From Alphaproteobacteria bacterium (GTDB lineage Bacteria > Pseudomonadota > Alphaproteobacteria > UBA2966), in assembly GCA_018654745.1 (NCBI GenBank), contig JABILA010000001.1:1-42837 (forward strand): 42,837 nucleotides of DNA, read 5' to 3'. This document shows positions 1-8,712 of the stretch, piece after piece. The translations under genes and the position numbers were made by a program. Position 1 is the first letter of the stretch. Each line of letters starts with the position of its first letter. The notes below the pieces were generated by a model that saw nothing but the letters and a program-made list of their open reading frames with translations, had not been told where the DNA came from and made no database searches.

Positions 1-139
1 AAGTCTGCGAGGGCCGCACGCCCATGCAAACCCTGGAGGATGGTAAACGTATCTGGAAGGAAAAGTTTATAGACCAAACTTGACCTGACAGACGCCGCGT
101 CAAAATCGGTAACTGTCAGATCAGGTCTGAATTACTACA
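1..139 (+). mobile_element. Right end of an IS481-like insertion sequence
   Basis: The first bases hold a transposase C-terminus, and about 55 bases after its stop comes a sequence whose complement starts TGTAGTAATTCAGACC at base 139, a plausible terminal inverted repeat of the TG...CA type. The left end lies outside the window, so neither the matching repeat nor a target duplication can be checked. The exact boundary at 139 is inferred from the TGTAG terminus and from the neighbouring gene running into it. Confidence 0.5.
3..83 (+). CDS. IS481-like transposase, C-terminal fragment (gene starts outside window)
   Basis: An open frame runs in from the window edge and ends at TGA 81-83, giving 26 residues that include GRTPMQT, GKRIW and KEKFIDQT. 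In integrase-type (IS481/IS3-like) transposases the region after the catalytic glutamate commonly ends with a TPMQT-like motif followed by a basic helix, which is what is seen here. No catalytic residue is inside the window, so family assignment rests on this tail alone. The frame continues upstream without a start codon. It could also be another rve-type transposase. Confidence 0.6.
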   Translation, partial: VCEGRTPMQTLEDGKRIWKEKFIDQT

Positions 140-526
140 GGTGAGTTCATCCGTCCAGTCACCTTTTTCCATGGCATCCCGGGTCAGTCGTCGCAGCCGC
201 ATAAAAAACAGCCGCGTTATTGTGTTGCCCTCAATGAATTCAAAAAGAAAGAGGCCAACCATTCCCACGAGCCACGGGATTTCAAGAAATGCCCAGCCGT
301 CATAATATTGGACAATCAACCAGGTGCCGCTAGCCAGTAATAATAATGCTCCGGGCACAACAACACCGTCGTAAAAAACAGCGATCAACGTCACGAGCTG
401 GCTGAAGAGCTTCAGGTCTTTGGTCTGACGTGATCTCATGTCGCATGTGAAAACGCCTATTAACCCTGCCCCCATAAGCGTTAAACCGAGCATGTGAGCA
501 AATCGTAGCAATGAAAACTCGTCCAT
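116..526 (-). CDS. DUF2269-like integral membrane protein, 3' end replaced by IS sequence
   Basis: The 136-residue product has about three hydrophobic segments (roughly residues 8-27, 42-66 and 77-98) and the motif FEFIEGNT, as in small DUF2269-type membrane proteins. No function is known for the family. It is the last gene of a MarR-led operon: its ATG lies one base after the stop of the preceding gene. The last seven codons and the stop (CSNSDLI, bases 139-116) fall inside the presumed inverted repeat of the IS481-like element. The natural C-terminus, which in the sister gene contains a fourth hydrophobic segment ending in AVVKP, therefore seems to have been lost. The product may still be made but is probably truncated. 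Confidence 0.65.
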   Translation of the reverse strand: MDEFSLLRFAHMLGLTLMGAGLIGVFTCDMRSRQTKDLKLFSQLVTLIAVFYDGVVVPGALLLLASGTWLIVQYYDGWAFLEIPWLVGMVGLFLFEFIEGNTITRLFFMRLRRLTRDAMEKGDWTDELTCSNSDLI

Positions 527-527
527 T

Positions 528-1016
528 TTATGCCTCCCGGGTCTTTGAACCGAGTGAAGGCTTTACCACGGCGAGAAAAATTACGATCAAAATCAGGATT
601 AGATTTACGGCTCCGGCGACTCCCTCCTGACTTTCAACAGCATGGAAATCAGGAGAGAGCGCACCAGAGTCTACGGCAGCCAGCGCCATGGCTTTCATCT
701 GTTCAGCCAGGGGCGACAGAACCACGACACCATTGAATACGATGACGACGACCAGCAACAACTTTGTCCGCATCCAACGCTTCCGAAGCATTGCTTTTCT
801 TGTCAGAACAAGAAGGACGCCCGACATCAATGCCAGGGCGATGCCTGCTCCGGTAAGTCCAAATGTCAGAACGTATTTTGCATGGTGGATAGCAGCAAAG
901 CTTTCTGCCCCGGTGCTGGACTGGGCAATCACACCCAAAATGATATGTGTCGGGATGCTGCCAATAAAAACACAAAGAGCAACAAAGTGAAAAACCTTCA
1001 ACAACTTGCCGGTCAT
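528..1016 (-). CDS. DUF2269-like four-helix membrane protein
   Basis: The 162-residue product has four hydrophobic stretches (about residues 7-28, 45-67, 82-100 and 130-152) joined by short loops, and ends with LAVVKPSLGS. This layout is typical of small DUF2269/CopD-like inner-membrane proteins of unknown role. The ATG overlaps the MarR stop codon in an ATGA arrangement (1013-1016), so translation is probably coupled to the regulator. The next gene starts one base after its stop. The pair of related membrane proteins behind a MarR repressor suggests a stress- or small-molecule-responsive membrane function, which cannot be made more specific. Confidence 0.7.
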   Translation of the reverse strand: MTGKLLKVFHFVALCVFIGSIPTHIILGVIAQSSTGAESFAAIHHAKYVLTFGLTGAGIALALMSGVLLVLTRKAMLRKRWMRTKLLLVVVIVFNGVVVLSPLAEQMKAMALAAVDSGALSPDFHAVESQEGVAGAVNLILILIVIFLAVVKPSLGSKTREA

Positions 1017-1459
1017 GATTGTTTCCTTTCCAGGGTGTCACGTAGTTGTCTAATAAAACGGAACGTGCGTTTCAGATCATCGACGTCATGGTCCCTCGCG
1101 ATTTGGTTTGCCCAGGCCCTCTGTATGTCATCAATTCTGGAAAGCCGTTTACGCCCCTCAGCTGAAAGCGACACCAGTTTCGATGATTTGTGATGAGGGT
1201 TGTCTTCAAACTCAACCAATCCCTCTTTCATGAGGATATTGACCATTTTCTGAACGCCTTGACGGGTCAGTCCCATCTCCCTCGCGATATAGGGTACCGA
1301 AAGCGGGTGCTCGCTGATTGCACCCATGACCTGCCAGCGAGAACTGGTCAATCCAAGGTCTGCCGTGAGGCGGTCACCTTCTGTCAATAGAACCCCATTC
1401 AACCGGAATACCTCCAGAAGAAGTTCAGTGAATGCGGCGCCAGATTCGGTATTGTTCAT
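1013..1459 (-). CDS. MarR-family transcriptional regulator
   Basis: This dimeric winged-helix repressor-type protein has 148 residues. The recognition region reads REMGLTRQGVQKMVNIL, followed by the wing with DNPHHKSSKLVSLSAEG, the standard MarR order, with dimerisation helices at both ends. An in-frame GTG exists six bases upstream (1465), but GGAGAG sits at proper distance only from the ATG at 1459, so that start is preferred. It heads an operon with two membrane-protein genes (ATGA overlap with the next). A perfect 8+2+8 palindrome about 33 bases upstream of the start is its likely autoregulatory site. The ligand is unknown. Confidence 0.88.
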   Translation of the reverse strand: MNNTESGAAFTELLLEVFRLNGVLLTEGDRLTADLGLTSSRWQVMGAISEHPLSVPYIAREMGLTRQGVQKMVNILMKEGLVEFEDNPHHKSSKLVSLSAEGRKRLSRIDDIQRAWANQIARDHDVDDLKRTFRFIRQLRDTLERKQS

Positions 1460-1491
1460 TACCACTCTCCATTTGACTACGATTTACCATT

Positions 1492-1509
1492 TTGACAACT
1501 TGTTGTCAA
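1492..1509. promoter_or_regulatory. Probable MarR operator
   Basis: TTGACAACTTGTTGTCAA has perfect 8-base arms around a 2-base centre. Size, symmetry and position just upstream of the MarR start fit a MarR-dimer site. It lies between the MarR operon and the divergent kinase gene, so both could be affected. Confidence 0.65.
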
Positions 1510-1622
1510 TCAACCATATATCAACCTGCAACAGGTCCGGTTTTACGGATACGCAGCGTTGCCTCTAACCCCCGGTGTGGGCCAATATTGGCGGGAACAT
1601 GCATCAAGGTTGGAGAATGTGG

Positions 1623-3008
1623 ATGCCAGAAGGTCATTCAGACCCACAGCGAACGCCTCGGAAATTTGGAAACCCCCTGAACCAGCTCCTCTGGACCGTT
1701 TGTGGTTCCGCCATGCTCGCCACTCTGGCTTTGATAAACCAGTTGGCGACGGGCCTTGCCGAAATCACTGCCATGGGGCTGGTCATGCCCGTTTTGGTGG
1801 GTGGCCTGACCGCGTTCACTCTGCGCTATTTCGTGTACAGGAGTAATCGCTTACTTCGCGCGCAGGCCAGGAGAGAACTGGAGGCCAAGGACGCGCAGCT
1901 TCGCTTTGTTTTTGACAATATGACCAGCGGCATTCTGATGGTCGACGAAAACAAGGTCATTCGGGCCATAAACAAAAACATGGTCGACCTCTACGGATTC
2001 CCGATTGCAGAAGTGAAAGTCGGGCAACCATTCTCAAATATCATTCATTTCCGGGCGAAACGAGGTGACTACGGGCCGGGCGACATCGATCACCAAATTG
2101 CCGAACGCTTCAAGATGTGGAAACCCGGTGGAGTCGAAAATTTTGAAGACATTATCCCCGGTGGACCAGTGATCGAGGTCCTGCGAGCCTGGACCGCGGA
2201 GGGAGATGCCGTCATGGTTGCCAACGACATTACCGACCGCAAGCACGCGGAGGAAGAGATCGCTGCGCAACGCGACGAGTTGGCAACATTAAACCAGCAA
2301 AAGAACAAACTTTTTTCAATTATCTCCCATGATCTCAAGAACCCGTTCACATCACTGCTCGGCATGTCAAAGATCATGGCTCAAATGAGTGACAAGCTCA
2401 CACCTGAGCAATTTACGGACTACGCTAAATCCATTAACGAAAGCGGTGAACGCCTGTTCGTCCTGTTGCAAAATTTACTCGAGTGGTCACGTTCACAAAT
2501 GGATCAGGTCTCCATTGATCTACAGCCTCAGGAACTGAGAGCATTGGTTGATGATACTCTCGAGCTACTTTCGAATTCAGCACAGGACAAAGGCATTCAA
2601 TTCGTAAACAGCGTGCCTGAGTTGACGGTTAATGCGGACCTCAATCTGGTGAGCACGGTCATTCGGAACCTTCTTAGCAATGCAATCAAGTTTACGGACG
2701 AGACAGGGAGCATAAGCATTGCCGCATCGAAAAATGGAGATTGGGTCGAAATAAGCGTGACCGACAGTGGTGTTGGCATGTCAGCAGAGCAGGTCGGCAA
2801 AGTATTCAAGGCTGATTCTGCCCAATCGACACACGGTACCAAGGGTGAAAGCGGTACGGGTCTCGGATTACTTTTATGCAAAGACTTCGTCGAGAGGCAT
2901 GGCGGTAACATCTGGGCAGAAAGTGAAATTGGCAAAGGGTCGAGCTTCCACTTCACCCTGCCCCTGAATAAGGAAACTGCCGAACAGCATCGCGACGAGA
3001 TGATTTAG
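1623..3008 (+). CDS. Membrane-anchored PAS histidine kinase
   Basis: This sensor kinase has 461 residues from the chosen ATG. Two hydrophobic segments (about 22-42 and 50-74) anchor it. They are followed by a short coiled linker, a PAS_7-like domain (about 92-208, with GDYGPGD), a HisKA domain with phospho-acceptor His236 in SHDLKNPF, and an HATPase_c domain with N-box NLLSNA, G1 DSGVGM and G2 GTGLGL. The frame is open from a GTG at 1575, with ATGs at 1599 and 1617, but GGAG at 1612-1615 is correctly spaced only for the ATG at 1623. No response regulator lies beside it, so it is an orphan kinase here. Its kinase core resembles that of the 30905-32668 protein. The signal is unknown. Confidence 0.85.
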   Translation: MPEGHSDPQRTPRKFGNPLNQLLWTVCGSAMLATLALINQLATGLAEITAMGLVMPVLVGGLTAFTLRYFVYRSNRLLRAQARRELEAKDAQLRFVFDNMTSGILMVDENKVIRAINKNMVDLYGFPIAEVKVGQPFSNIIHFRAKRGDYGPGDIDHQIAERFKMWKPGGVENFEDIIPGGPVIEVLRAWTAEGDAVMVANDITDRKHAEEEIAAQRDELATLNQQKNKLFSIISHDLKNPFTSLLGMSKIMAQMSDKLTPEQFTDYAKSINESGERLFVLLQNLLEWSRSQMDQVSIDLQPQELRALVDDTLELLSNSAQDKGIQFVNSVPELTVNADLNLVSTVIRNLLSNAIKFTDETGSISIAASKNGDWVEISVTDSGVGMSAEQVGKVFKADSAQSTHGTKGESGTGLGLLLCKDFVERHGGNIWAESEIGKGSSFHFTLPLNKETAEQHRDEMI

Positions 3009-3029
3009 GCGACAGATGCCGCCTAAATC
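3002..3029. terminator. Stem-loop between convergent genes
   Basis: GATTTAGGCG and CGCCTAAATC form a perfect 10-base stem around an 8-base loop. It overlaps the kinase stop codon and lies just past the permease stop on the other strand. No T-run follows on either side, so it may be a bidirectional, possibly assisted, terminator. Confidence 0.5.
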
Positions 3030-3048
3030 AAACGTGTGGAGATTATGA

Positions 3049-4455
3049 TCAACTTCCTGATTGTCCGGAATGACCACCGGATATCTCATCGGTGGATTCC
3101 TCAGGTAGTTCATCAGGCAAGATGAGGTTCAAAACAATCGCCAGGAACGCCGCCGGCAACAGACCTGAGGACAACAGGACTTTTGCAGTACCGGGAACAT
3201 GCTGCAAAGCGCCGGGAACAAGTTGCAGACCCAGGCCCAGGGAAATGGAAATGGCAAAGATCACCATGTTGCGACGATTCCATTTGACGTCAGCCAACAT
3301 GGATATACCTGCCGCGACCACCATGCCGAACATGACGATGACACCACCGCCAAGAACCACAATCGGCACCGATGAAATAACGGCGCCTACCTTTGGAACC
3401 AGTCCGGCGACGATCAGGAATATGGCACCTATGGTAACCACATGGCGGCTCATCACACCCGTGAGGGCGATCAATCCGACATTCTGGGAGAACGAGGTGT
3501 TGGGCAGACCGCCAAAAAATCCGGCGATGAAAGTGCCAATACCATCGGCGAAGGTTGCACCCTTGAGCTCTTCGGTCGTGGCGTCTCTGCCAGCACCACC
3601 CTTGGTAATACCAGATACGTCGCCAACTGTTTCAATCGCCGACACAAAACTCATAAGACAGAAGCCGACAATCGCTCCAGCCGTAAATTCGACGCCAAAG
3701 TGCATGGGGTTCGGCAGCGCGAACACCGCTGCACGGTCGACATTGACGAAACTGACCATACCCATGAAATAGGCGACGATATAGCCAGCGACAATTCCGA
3801 TAAGAACGGCTGATACAGATATAATGCCGCGGGCATAAAATTTGACGCCCAGCGTGACCACGATGACGACCAACGCCACCGACCAGTTTTCCAGGCTACC
3901 GAATTCCGGTTTACCGATTGCCGGCACGCCGCCAGCTGCATACTGAATGCCGACTTTGACCAGGGCCAGTCCAATCATGAGGACGACAAGACCCGTTACC
4001 AATGGTGGCAAGGCAAAGCGGATGCGACCAATGAAGGGTGCCAGGCAGGCGTGGAAAATACCGCCGACAATAATGCCGCCCATGAGGATGGCCATCGCGT
4101 CGACACCCTTCCCGGCCACCAGCGGTATCATGATTGGAATGAAGGCGAAGCTGGTGCCTTGGACAATTGGCAATCGTGCGCCAACCGGGCCGAAGCCAAT
4201 GGTTTGAAAAAGTGTCGCGACGCCCGCAAACAGCATCGACATCTGAATCATATAAATGAGGTTTGGAAAATCAGCCGAGTTCGATCCAAATCCAAATCCA
4301 GCCGCACCCGCAATAATAATTGCCGGTGTGACATTGCTTACGAACATCGCCAGCACATGCTGGATGCCCAGTGGAACGGCGGATGCCATCGGTGGTGTGT
4401 AGTTCGGGTCTCTCAGTTGCTCAGGAGTCCCCATGCTCGAATTATCGATCGCCAT
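3049..4455 (-). CDS. NCS2/NAT-family purine or uracil permease
   Basis: This inner-membrane nucleobase transporter has 468 residues and about 12-14 hydrophobic helices, presumably proton-coupled. The NAT signature QNVGLIALTG lies at residues 324-333. The transmembrane-8 motif ETVGD (Glu275) resembles that of the xanthine/urate (XanQ, UapA) branch, whereas UraA-type uracil carriers have a different motif, so xanthine or urate is favoured as substrate. QGTSFAF near residue 99 is also typical of the family. GGGGGAAG lies six bases upstream of the ATG. No purine-catabolic gene is nearby, so substrate assignment rests on motifs alone. Confidence 0.88.
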   Translation of the reverse strand: MAIDNSSMGTPEQLRDPNYTPPMASAVPLGIQHVLAMFVSNVTPAIIIAGAAGFGFGSNSADFPNLIYMIQMSMLFAGVATLFQTIGFGPVGARLPIVQGTSFAFIPIMIPLVAGKGVDAMAILMGGIIVGGIFHACLAPFIGRIRFALPPLVTGLVVLMIGLALVKVGIQYAAGGVPAIGKPEFGSLENWSVALVVIVVTLGVKFYARGIISVSAVLIGIVAGYIVAYFMGMVSFVNVDRAAVFALPNPMHFGVEFTAGAIVGFCLMSFVSAIETVGDVSGITKGGAGRDATTEELKGATFADGIGTFIAGFFGGLPNTSFSQNVGLIALTGVMSRHVVTIGAIFLIVAGLVPKVGAVISSVPIVVLGGGVIVMFGMVVAAGISMLADVKWNRRNMVIFAISISLGLGLQLVPGALQHVPGTAKVLLSSGLLPAAFLAIVLNLILPDELPEESTDEISGGHSGQSGS

Positions 4456-4677
4456 TATTCTTCCCCCTTGTTAGCTGGAACCTGTCAAGTTCAACATGCT
4501 GTTCAATTGGACTATGAATTAATTCTGCTGTCAATTTCATCATTATCCGAAAGGACAAAGCACCATTAGCGGGCTTTTTGGGATCTCGCCGAATTTGCCA
4601 TTAACGGTTCAATTTTGTGTTGATTGGCCCAGCCCCAAATTTGGACTAATGTCCTGCCATCGACCTTTGTGAAGGGA

Positions 4678-6423
4678 ATGACGTTGAGCGGTAACAGTGT
4701 CCAAAAACGACTATCGGCAATCCTGTCTGCAGACGTCGCAGGCTATACGCGTCTGATGGAAGAGGATTCGGATGGTACCGTGGCTGCCTGGCAGACCGCG
4801 CGCGCCGAGGTCATTGATCCCTGCATTGCCAAATTTCTGGGACGCATCGTCAAGCACACGGGTGATGGCTTTCTAGCCGAATTTGCGACCGTTCAATCCG
4901 CTGTTGAATGTGCCATTTCGTTGCAGAAAGGGCTGTCCACCAATCCGCTTGAATTCCGCATGGGCGTCAATCTCGGCGATATTATCGACGACGGTGAAGA
5001 TATTCATGGAGAAGGCGTAAATATTGCCGCCCGTATTGAAGCTTTGGCCGAGCCTGGAGGCATATCGATTTCCGGCGGCGCATACGATCAGATCCGCAAC
5101 CGCATTGATCATACTTTCGAAGACATGGGGGAACACCAGGTAAAGCATGTTTCAGCCGCCATAAGGGTCTACCGTATTGTTTTGGGAGACAAAATTTCGG
5201 CCGAGGTAGTTGCTGATAAATTACCTTTGCCGGAAAAGCCTTCCATTGCGGTATTGCCGTTCGCAAATATGAGCACCGACCCGGACCAGGATTACTTCGC
5301 GGATGGCCTGACCGAAGACATCATCACTGCGATGGCTTATGTGCCCTGGATTTTCGTGATCGCACGTAATTCCAGCTTTACGTACAAGGGCACAGCCGTG
5401 GACGTGCGGAAAGTTGGTCAGGAACTGGGTGTTCGATATGTGCTGGAGGGCAGCGTCCGCCGCCAGGGTCAACGCCTTCGTGTCACCGGCCAGCTTATAA
5501 ATGCCGAGACCGGAGCACATATTTGGGCTGAGAAATTCGACGGCTCGATAGAAGATGTATTTGAAGTTCAGGACCAATTAACCGAAGCAGTTGTCACGGC
5601 AATCGCCCCAACTATTCAGACAGCTGAAATGGAGCGCGCATCGCGAAAACAAACGCAAAACCTGGATGCCTATGATCACTATCTGAGGGCTCTCGTTGAT
5701 TTGAACCGGGGAGAGACGGGCCCGGCTGCCGTTCATCTGGATCGGGCAATAGCCCTCGCACCGGACTATGCGAAAGCTATGGCAATCCGTGCCTGGTGCT
5801 ACACCGTACGCCTTGCCTGGACGACAGGCGCCGCAGAGAAAGAAGAACGCCGCGTGGGGATCGAACTGGCCCTGAAATCATTGGAACTGGACAATACGGA
5901 TCTGGAGGTCGCCAGCTATGCCGGGTACACATTGGGGTTTTTCGCAGTCGACATTGAACGTGCGTTTGCGCTTCTTAAAGAGGCGACGGAAAAGTGTCCC
6001 AGTTTCGCCTGGGCCTGGACGTCGCGTGCAATGCTGGAAGGTTTGCAGGGCGACGGAAAACGGGCGCTGGAATATGGCCAGATCGCCGAACGCCTGAGCC
6101 CAAAAGATCCACAGAAGTTTCGTATTCACGTTGCCTTGTCGTCGGCCTATCAAAATATGGGTTGTGACGAAGAGGCAGTTGAGCAAGCCAGACTTGGTCT
6201 GTTGCTCAATCCAAACATTGTTATTCTTGAGTGTGTGATGATCATCGGCCTGGCCAAACTCGGTCGCGTGGACGACGCTCGTCGTCACGTGCAACTACTC
6301 CTGTCAATAAATCCGGAATTCCAGGTTTCAAAATTTATCGAACACAAGCGCCTTTTCCGTGCCCAACAGGCGAGTTTGTCGGAAGAAAAGGCGATGCTGC
6401 TTGATCTTGGATTGCCGGAATAA
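4678..6423 (+). CDS. Class III adenylate cyclase with TolB-like and TPR region
   Basis: The 581-residue protein has an N-terminal cyclase homology domain (about 10-170) with metal-binding Asp19 (LSADVAGYTRLM) and Asp63 (TGDGFLAEF) and the transition-state motif GEGVNIAARIE. A TolB/FlgO-like region follows (about 187-325, PSIAVLPFANMS and DYFADGLTEDI), then TPR-like helices to the end. This domain order is common in alphaproteobacterial cyclases, which make cAMP from ATP in the cytoplasm. A TTG at 4624 keeps the frame open, but conserved homology begins at QKRLSAIL, so ATG 4678 behind GAAGGGA is chosen; a TTG at 4684 is another option. A broken relative lies at 29297-29544. Confidence 0.85.
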   Translation: MTLSGNSVQKRLSAILSADVAGYTRLMEEDSDGTVAAWQTARAEVIDPCIAKFLGRIVKHTGDGFLAEFATVQSAVECAISLQKGLSTNPLEFRMGVNLGDIIDDGEDIHGEGVNIAARIEALAEPGGISISGGAYDQIRNRIDHTFEDMGEHQVKHVSAAIRVYRIVLGDKISAEVVADKLPLPEKPSIAVLPFANMSTDPDQDYFADGLTEDIITAMAYVPWIFVIARNSSFTYKGTAVDVRKVGQELGVRYVLEGSVRRQGQRLRVTGQLINAETGAHIWAEKFDGSIEDVFEVQDQLTEAVVTAIAPTIQTAEMERASRKQTQNLDAYDHYLRALVDLNRGETGPAAVHLDRAIALAPDYAKAMAIRAWCYTVRLAWTTGAAEKEERRVGIELALKSLELDNTDLEVASYAGYTLGFFAVDIERAFALLKEATEKCPSFAWAWTSRAMLEGLQGDGKRALEYGQIAERLSPKDPQKFRIHVALSSAYQNMGCDEEAVEQARLGLLLNPNIVILECVMIIGLAKLGRVDDARRHVQLLLSINPEFQVSKFIEHKRLFRAQQASLSEEKAMLLDLGLPE

Positions 6424-6486
6424 TTGCTTTGAATCAGAAACCTGGAGTTTTGCTGACTTGCCGGCAAAAGAAGCCGAAACTACCGA

Positions 6487-7056
6487 TTAACGAACGTCTA
6501 CGACAAGCGGAACAGTTTTGTTTGTATCAAGATCAAAAGCAGTACGATCGTTGTGGTCGAAATGCCGACCGTAAGTGTGAAGCGACACCGTAACTTCGTC
6601 GGTATCATTACGTACCAGATGTATGCCTCTGGGCTTCAGACAAATGACTTCTCCGACGTCAGCTAAAAAGGCACATCTCTCTTCCAGTTCCGCGTAACCT
6701 TCCCGGGAGCGATCATCAAGCCGATTGTATTTGATATTGTACTCCATACCATCGACACCGGCGACAACAACCCAGGTGCCGTGATCATGGGGTGGCGTGC
6801 CACCTTTTGGCGCCCACGCTACGGCAAAGACTGCAAGCGAATGATCAGGTTCTTCGTGTAACAGATGGGCAGTGAAACCCTGCTCCGGATTAGTTGAGTA
6901 GTGATTTGGAGAAAGCCAGTTTTCCCGGGACAAAGCCAGTTTTCTGGCCAGTGGCGAGACCTGTTCAAATATTTCAGCATAATCCGAAGTAGTGGAAGTG
7001 ATGCGCCGTAGTTCCGCCACGTATTCAGCGAGTGTGTAATCAGAGATTTCAGACAT
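6487..7056 (-). CDS. Cupin-type cysteine/thiol dioxygenase-like protein
   Basis: This 189-residue single-domain cupin carries PPHDHGTW (His90, His92) and GIHLVRN (His146), giving the three-histidine iron site of the cysteine dioxygenase superfamily, plus SLHTYG (His160). Family members oxidise cysteine or other small thiols to sulfinates, or are uncharacterised metal-dependent beta-helix enzymes. The substrate cannot be read from sequence. It is a single gene, convergent with the cyclase gene (63 bases apart) and downstream of the caspase gene on the same strand with a 156-base gap. Its action is expected in the cytoplasm, as no signal peptide is seen. Confidence 0.75.
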   Translation of the reverse strand: MSEISDYTLAEYVAELRRITSTTSDYAEIFEQVSPLARKLALSRENWLSPNHYSTNPEQGFTAHLLHEEPDHSLAVFAVAWAPKGGTPPHDHGTWVVVAGVDGMEYNIKYNRLDDRSREGYAELEERCAFLADVGEVICLKPRGIHLVRNDTDEVTVSLHTYGRHFDHNDRTAFDLDTNKTVPLVVDVR

Positions 7057-7212
7057 TTCGTAATCCCCCTTAGCGACTTTATCATGTCACAGCATCATTA
7101 TCAGGAAAATCTTCAATCCTGGAAATGCTGCGCATAGGCAACTCAAGAAGAAAACAGTGCAGGCACGAGATTGAAGTCGTTCGGGACAATCGTTGAACAC
7201 AACGTTGTATTC

Positions 7213-8712
7213 CTAGCGTTTCGGAGAAACACCCGCGACTGGTCTCGCTCGGACACGGTCGGGGGCATACTTGGGTTTAGCCAAAATGGCAGTAGCTACC
7301 GCTCGAAGTTCATCGTCACTCACAAAATCCGCAATGTCATTGTTCGCAGTTGCAAAAATACTCGAGTAAAGTTCACGCAAGACCGCAACATATCGATCTA
7401 TCCTGTTAGCCAGAGTATCGTTCTGTATAGTATCTGCAACAGTGAGTTCAAGTGGACCATTCTTGTAGTGATTGTAGTGTACTATCGTCGTGTCATTAAT
7501 ACCAAGTTCGATTCTTATCGCCAGTTCCTTGGCAAATTCTGGATTGATTTTTCGGTAGTTTATTGGATCTCTGCTCTCCCACTCATCAACACTTGAAGCC
7601 CCCTGCAGTCTTCCTGCGATCCGGTTAAAGCGCAGTAAAGGATATGCAGTTGATTCTTTTATCAGTTCATCCCACATATTCTGATGCACGGTAGCAAAAT
7701 CTTTTTTCTTGGCCGGTTCATCCTGCCTTGAAGACGAAGTGACGGCGGCAACGTTGGTCTTTCCCTGGCGCGCTGCCGACTCGTCGGGCCTTCCGGTTTT
7801 TTGTCCAGATGTTTCAGATTCTGGCAATACGTTAGCGAGTACGGCCGCTCTGTCACCTGTTACCCAGGGGGTCTGGTGGCGACCGCAGGTCCTTCTGGCC
7901 GCCCGGGTCATGTTATCGACGAGATAATCGCTCACCTCTGACAGTACGATCTTGTCGTCGTTGTTGCCAACGTCGTCCTTGTCCGCTGCGCCATAAAGCG
8001 CATCCAGCAGATGTTTGGTGAACAATCCGTGTTTTGCCTCGAAATCCCAGGACGCAACCTGATCGCCCTGAGCGGCAGTAATGATCGTCATCCCGGAGGA
8101 CAGCTTCTCTGGCACCTTGGGCGCGATGCTGACCCCGGAGGTGGCACGAACCAGCATGCCTTTTTCACTGTCCCCCGAAAAACAGGCGTCCAGAAACACG
8201 GACACCGATTTGGTCTCAAGTTTATTCAGGTTGGCAAATAACACATCAACCGGAAAGCCGTTGATTTCAGGTGCATTGGGATTGGCGTCAACCGGCAAAA
8301 GATAGCCTCTTTTGTCCTTCAAACCAGGCACCCCATGACCAGAATAGAAGACAACAACATCGGATCGCCCTTTAGGATCGAGATAGCGCCACAAATCGCC
8401 TTCGTGGGTCTCGCGATTGCCAAATGCAGACATCATTTGCGCCTGCGTTGCATCGCGCATGTCAATAATATTCTCCGCGTCATAGCCCAGCACATCGATA
8501 ACAAAGGCCTTGAAAGCGTCAGCGTCGTTAATCGCAAAATCGACGTCAGGGATGCGTCCGGCGTAATCCTTGTTGCCGATGATGACGGCGACGGCACGCT
8601 TGTTCCTTGGCGCGGCATAGCTATTTTGGGAAATCGCAAAAATGAACGTCGCGATAATAATACTCGCAACAATGGCGATCCAATTGGCATGGTGTGCTTT
8701 GCGCAGAAACAT
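7213..8712 (-). CDS. Secreted caspase-like peptidase (family C14)
   Basis: The 499-residue product has an N-terminal hydrophobic signal or anchor (about 9-33, ending NSYAA), then a caspase fold (about 37-290). The beta strand is VAVIIGNKDY, the catalytic His126 lies in FYSGHG and the catalytic Cys177 in FLDACFSG. The C-terminal 200 residues are not recognised and include a polar linker (about 305-345). Bacterial metacaspase/orthocaspase relatives cleave after basic residues; their targets are mostly unknown. GGGAG precedes the ATG by six bases. Export suggests action in the periplasm or at the membrane rather than on cytoplasmic targets. No partner gene is obvious next to it. Confidence 0.85.
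   Translation of the reverse strand: MFLRKAHHANWIAIVASIIIATFIFAISQNSYAAPRNKRAVAVIIGNKDYAGRIPDVDFAINDADAFKAFVIDVLGYDAENIIDMRDATQAQMMSAFGNRETHEGDLWRYLDPKGRSDVVVFYSGHGVPGLKDKRGYLLPVDANPNAPEINGFPVDVLFANLNKLETKSVSVFLDACFSGDSEKGMLVRATSGVSIAPKVPEKLSSGMTIITAAQGDQVASWDFEAKHGLFTKHLLDALYGAADKDDVGNNDDKIVLSEVSDYLVDNMTRAARRTCGRHQTPWVTGDRAAVLANVLPESETSGQKTGRPDESAARQGKTNVAAVTSSSRQDEPAKKKDFATVHQNMWDELIKESTAYPLLRFNRIAGRLQGASSVDEWESRDPINYRKINPEFAKELAIRIELGINDTTIVHYNHYKNGPLELTVADTIQNDTLANRIDRYVAVLRELYSSIFATANNDIADFVSDDELRAVATAILAKPKYAPDRVRARPVAGVSPKR

Noticed and set aside
3092..4569. Plus-strand open frames of up to 226 codons opposite the permease
   Set aside because: Composition (rich in Pro, Thr, Met, Arg) is that of antisense translation of a membrane protein.
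4456..4620. Xanthine/purine riboswitch upstream of the permease
   Set aside because: Only a weak GAAC-TTGACAG-GTTC repeat (4478-4492) was found; no conserved riboswitch core could be recognised.
6424..6486. Terminator between the cyclase and the cupin gene
   Set aside because: Only a six-base TTTTGC/GCAAAA pairing was found, too weak to annotate.
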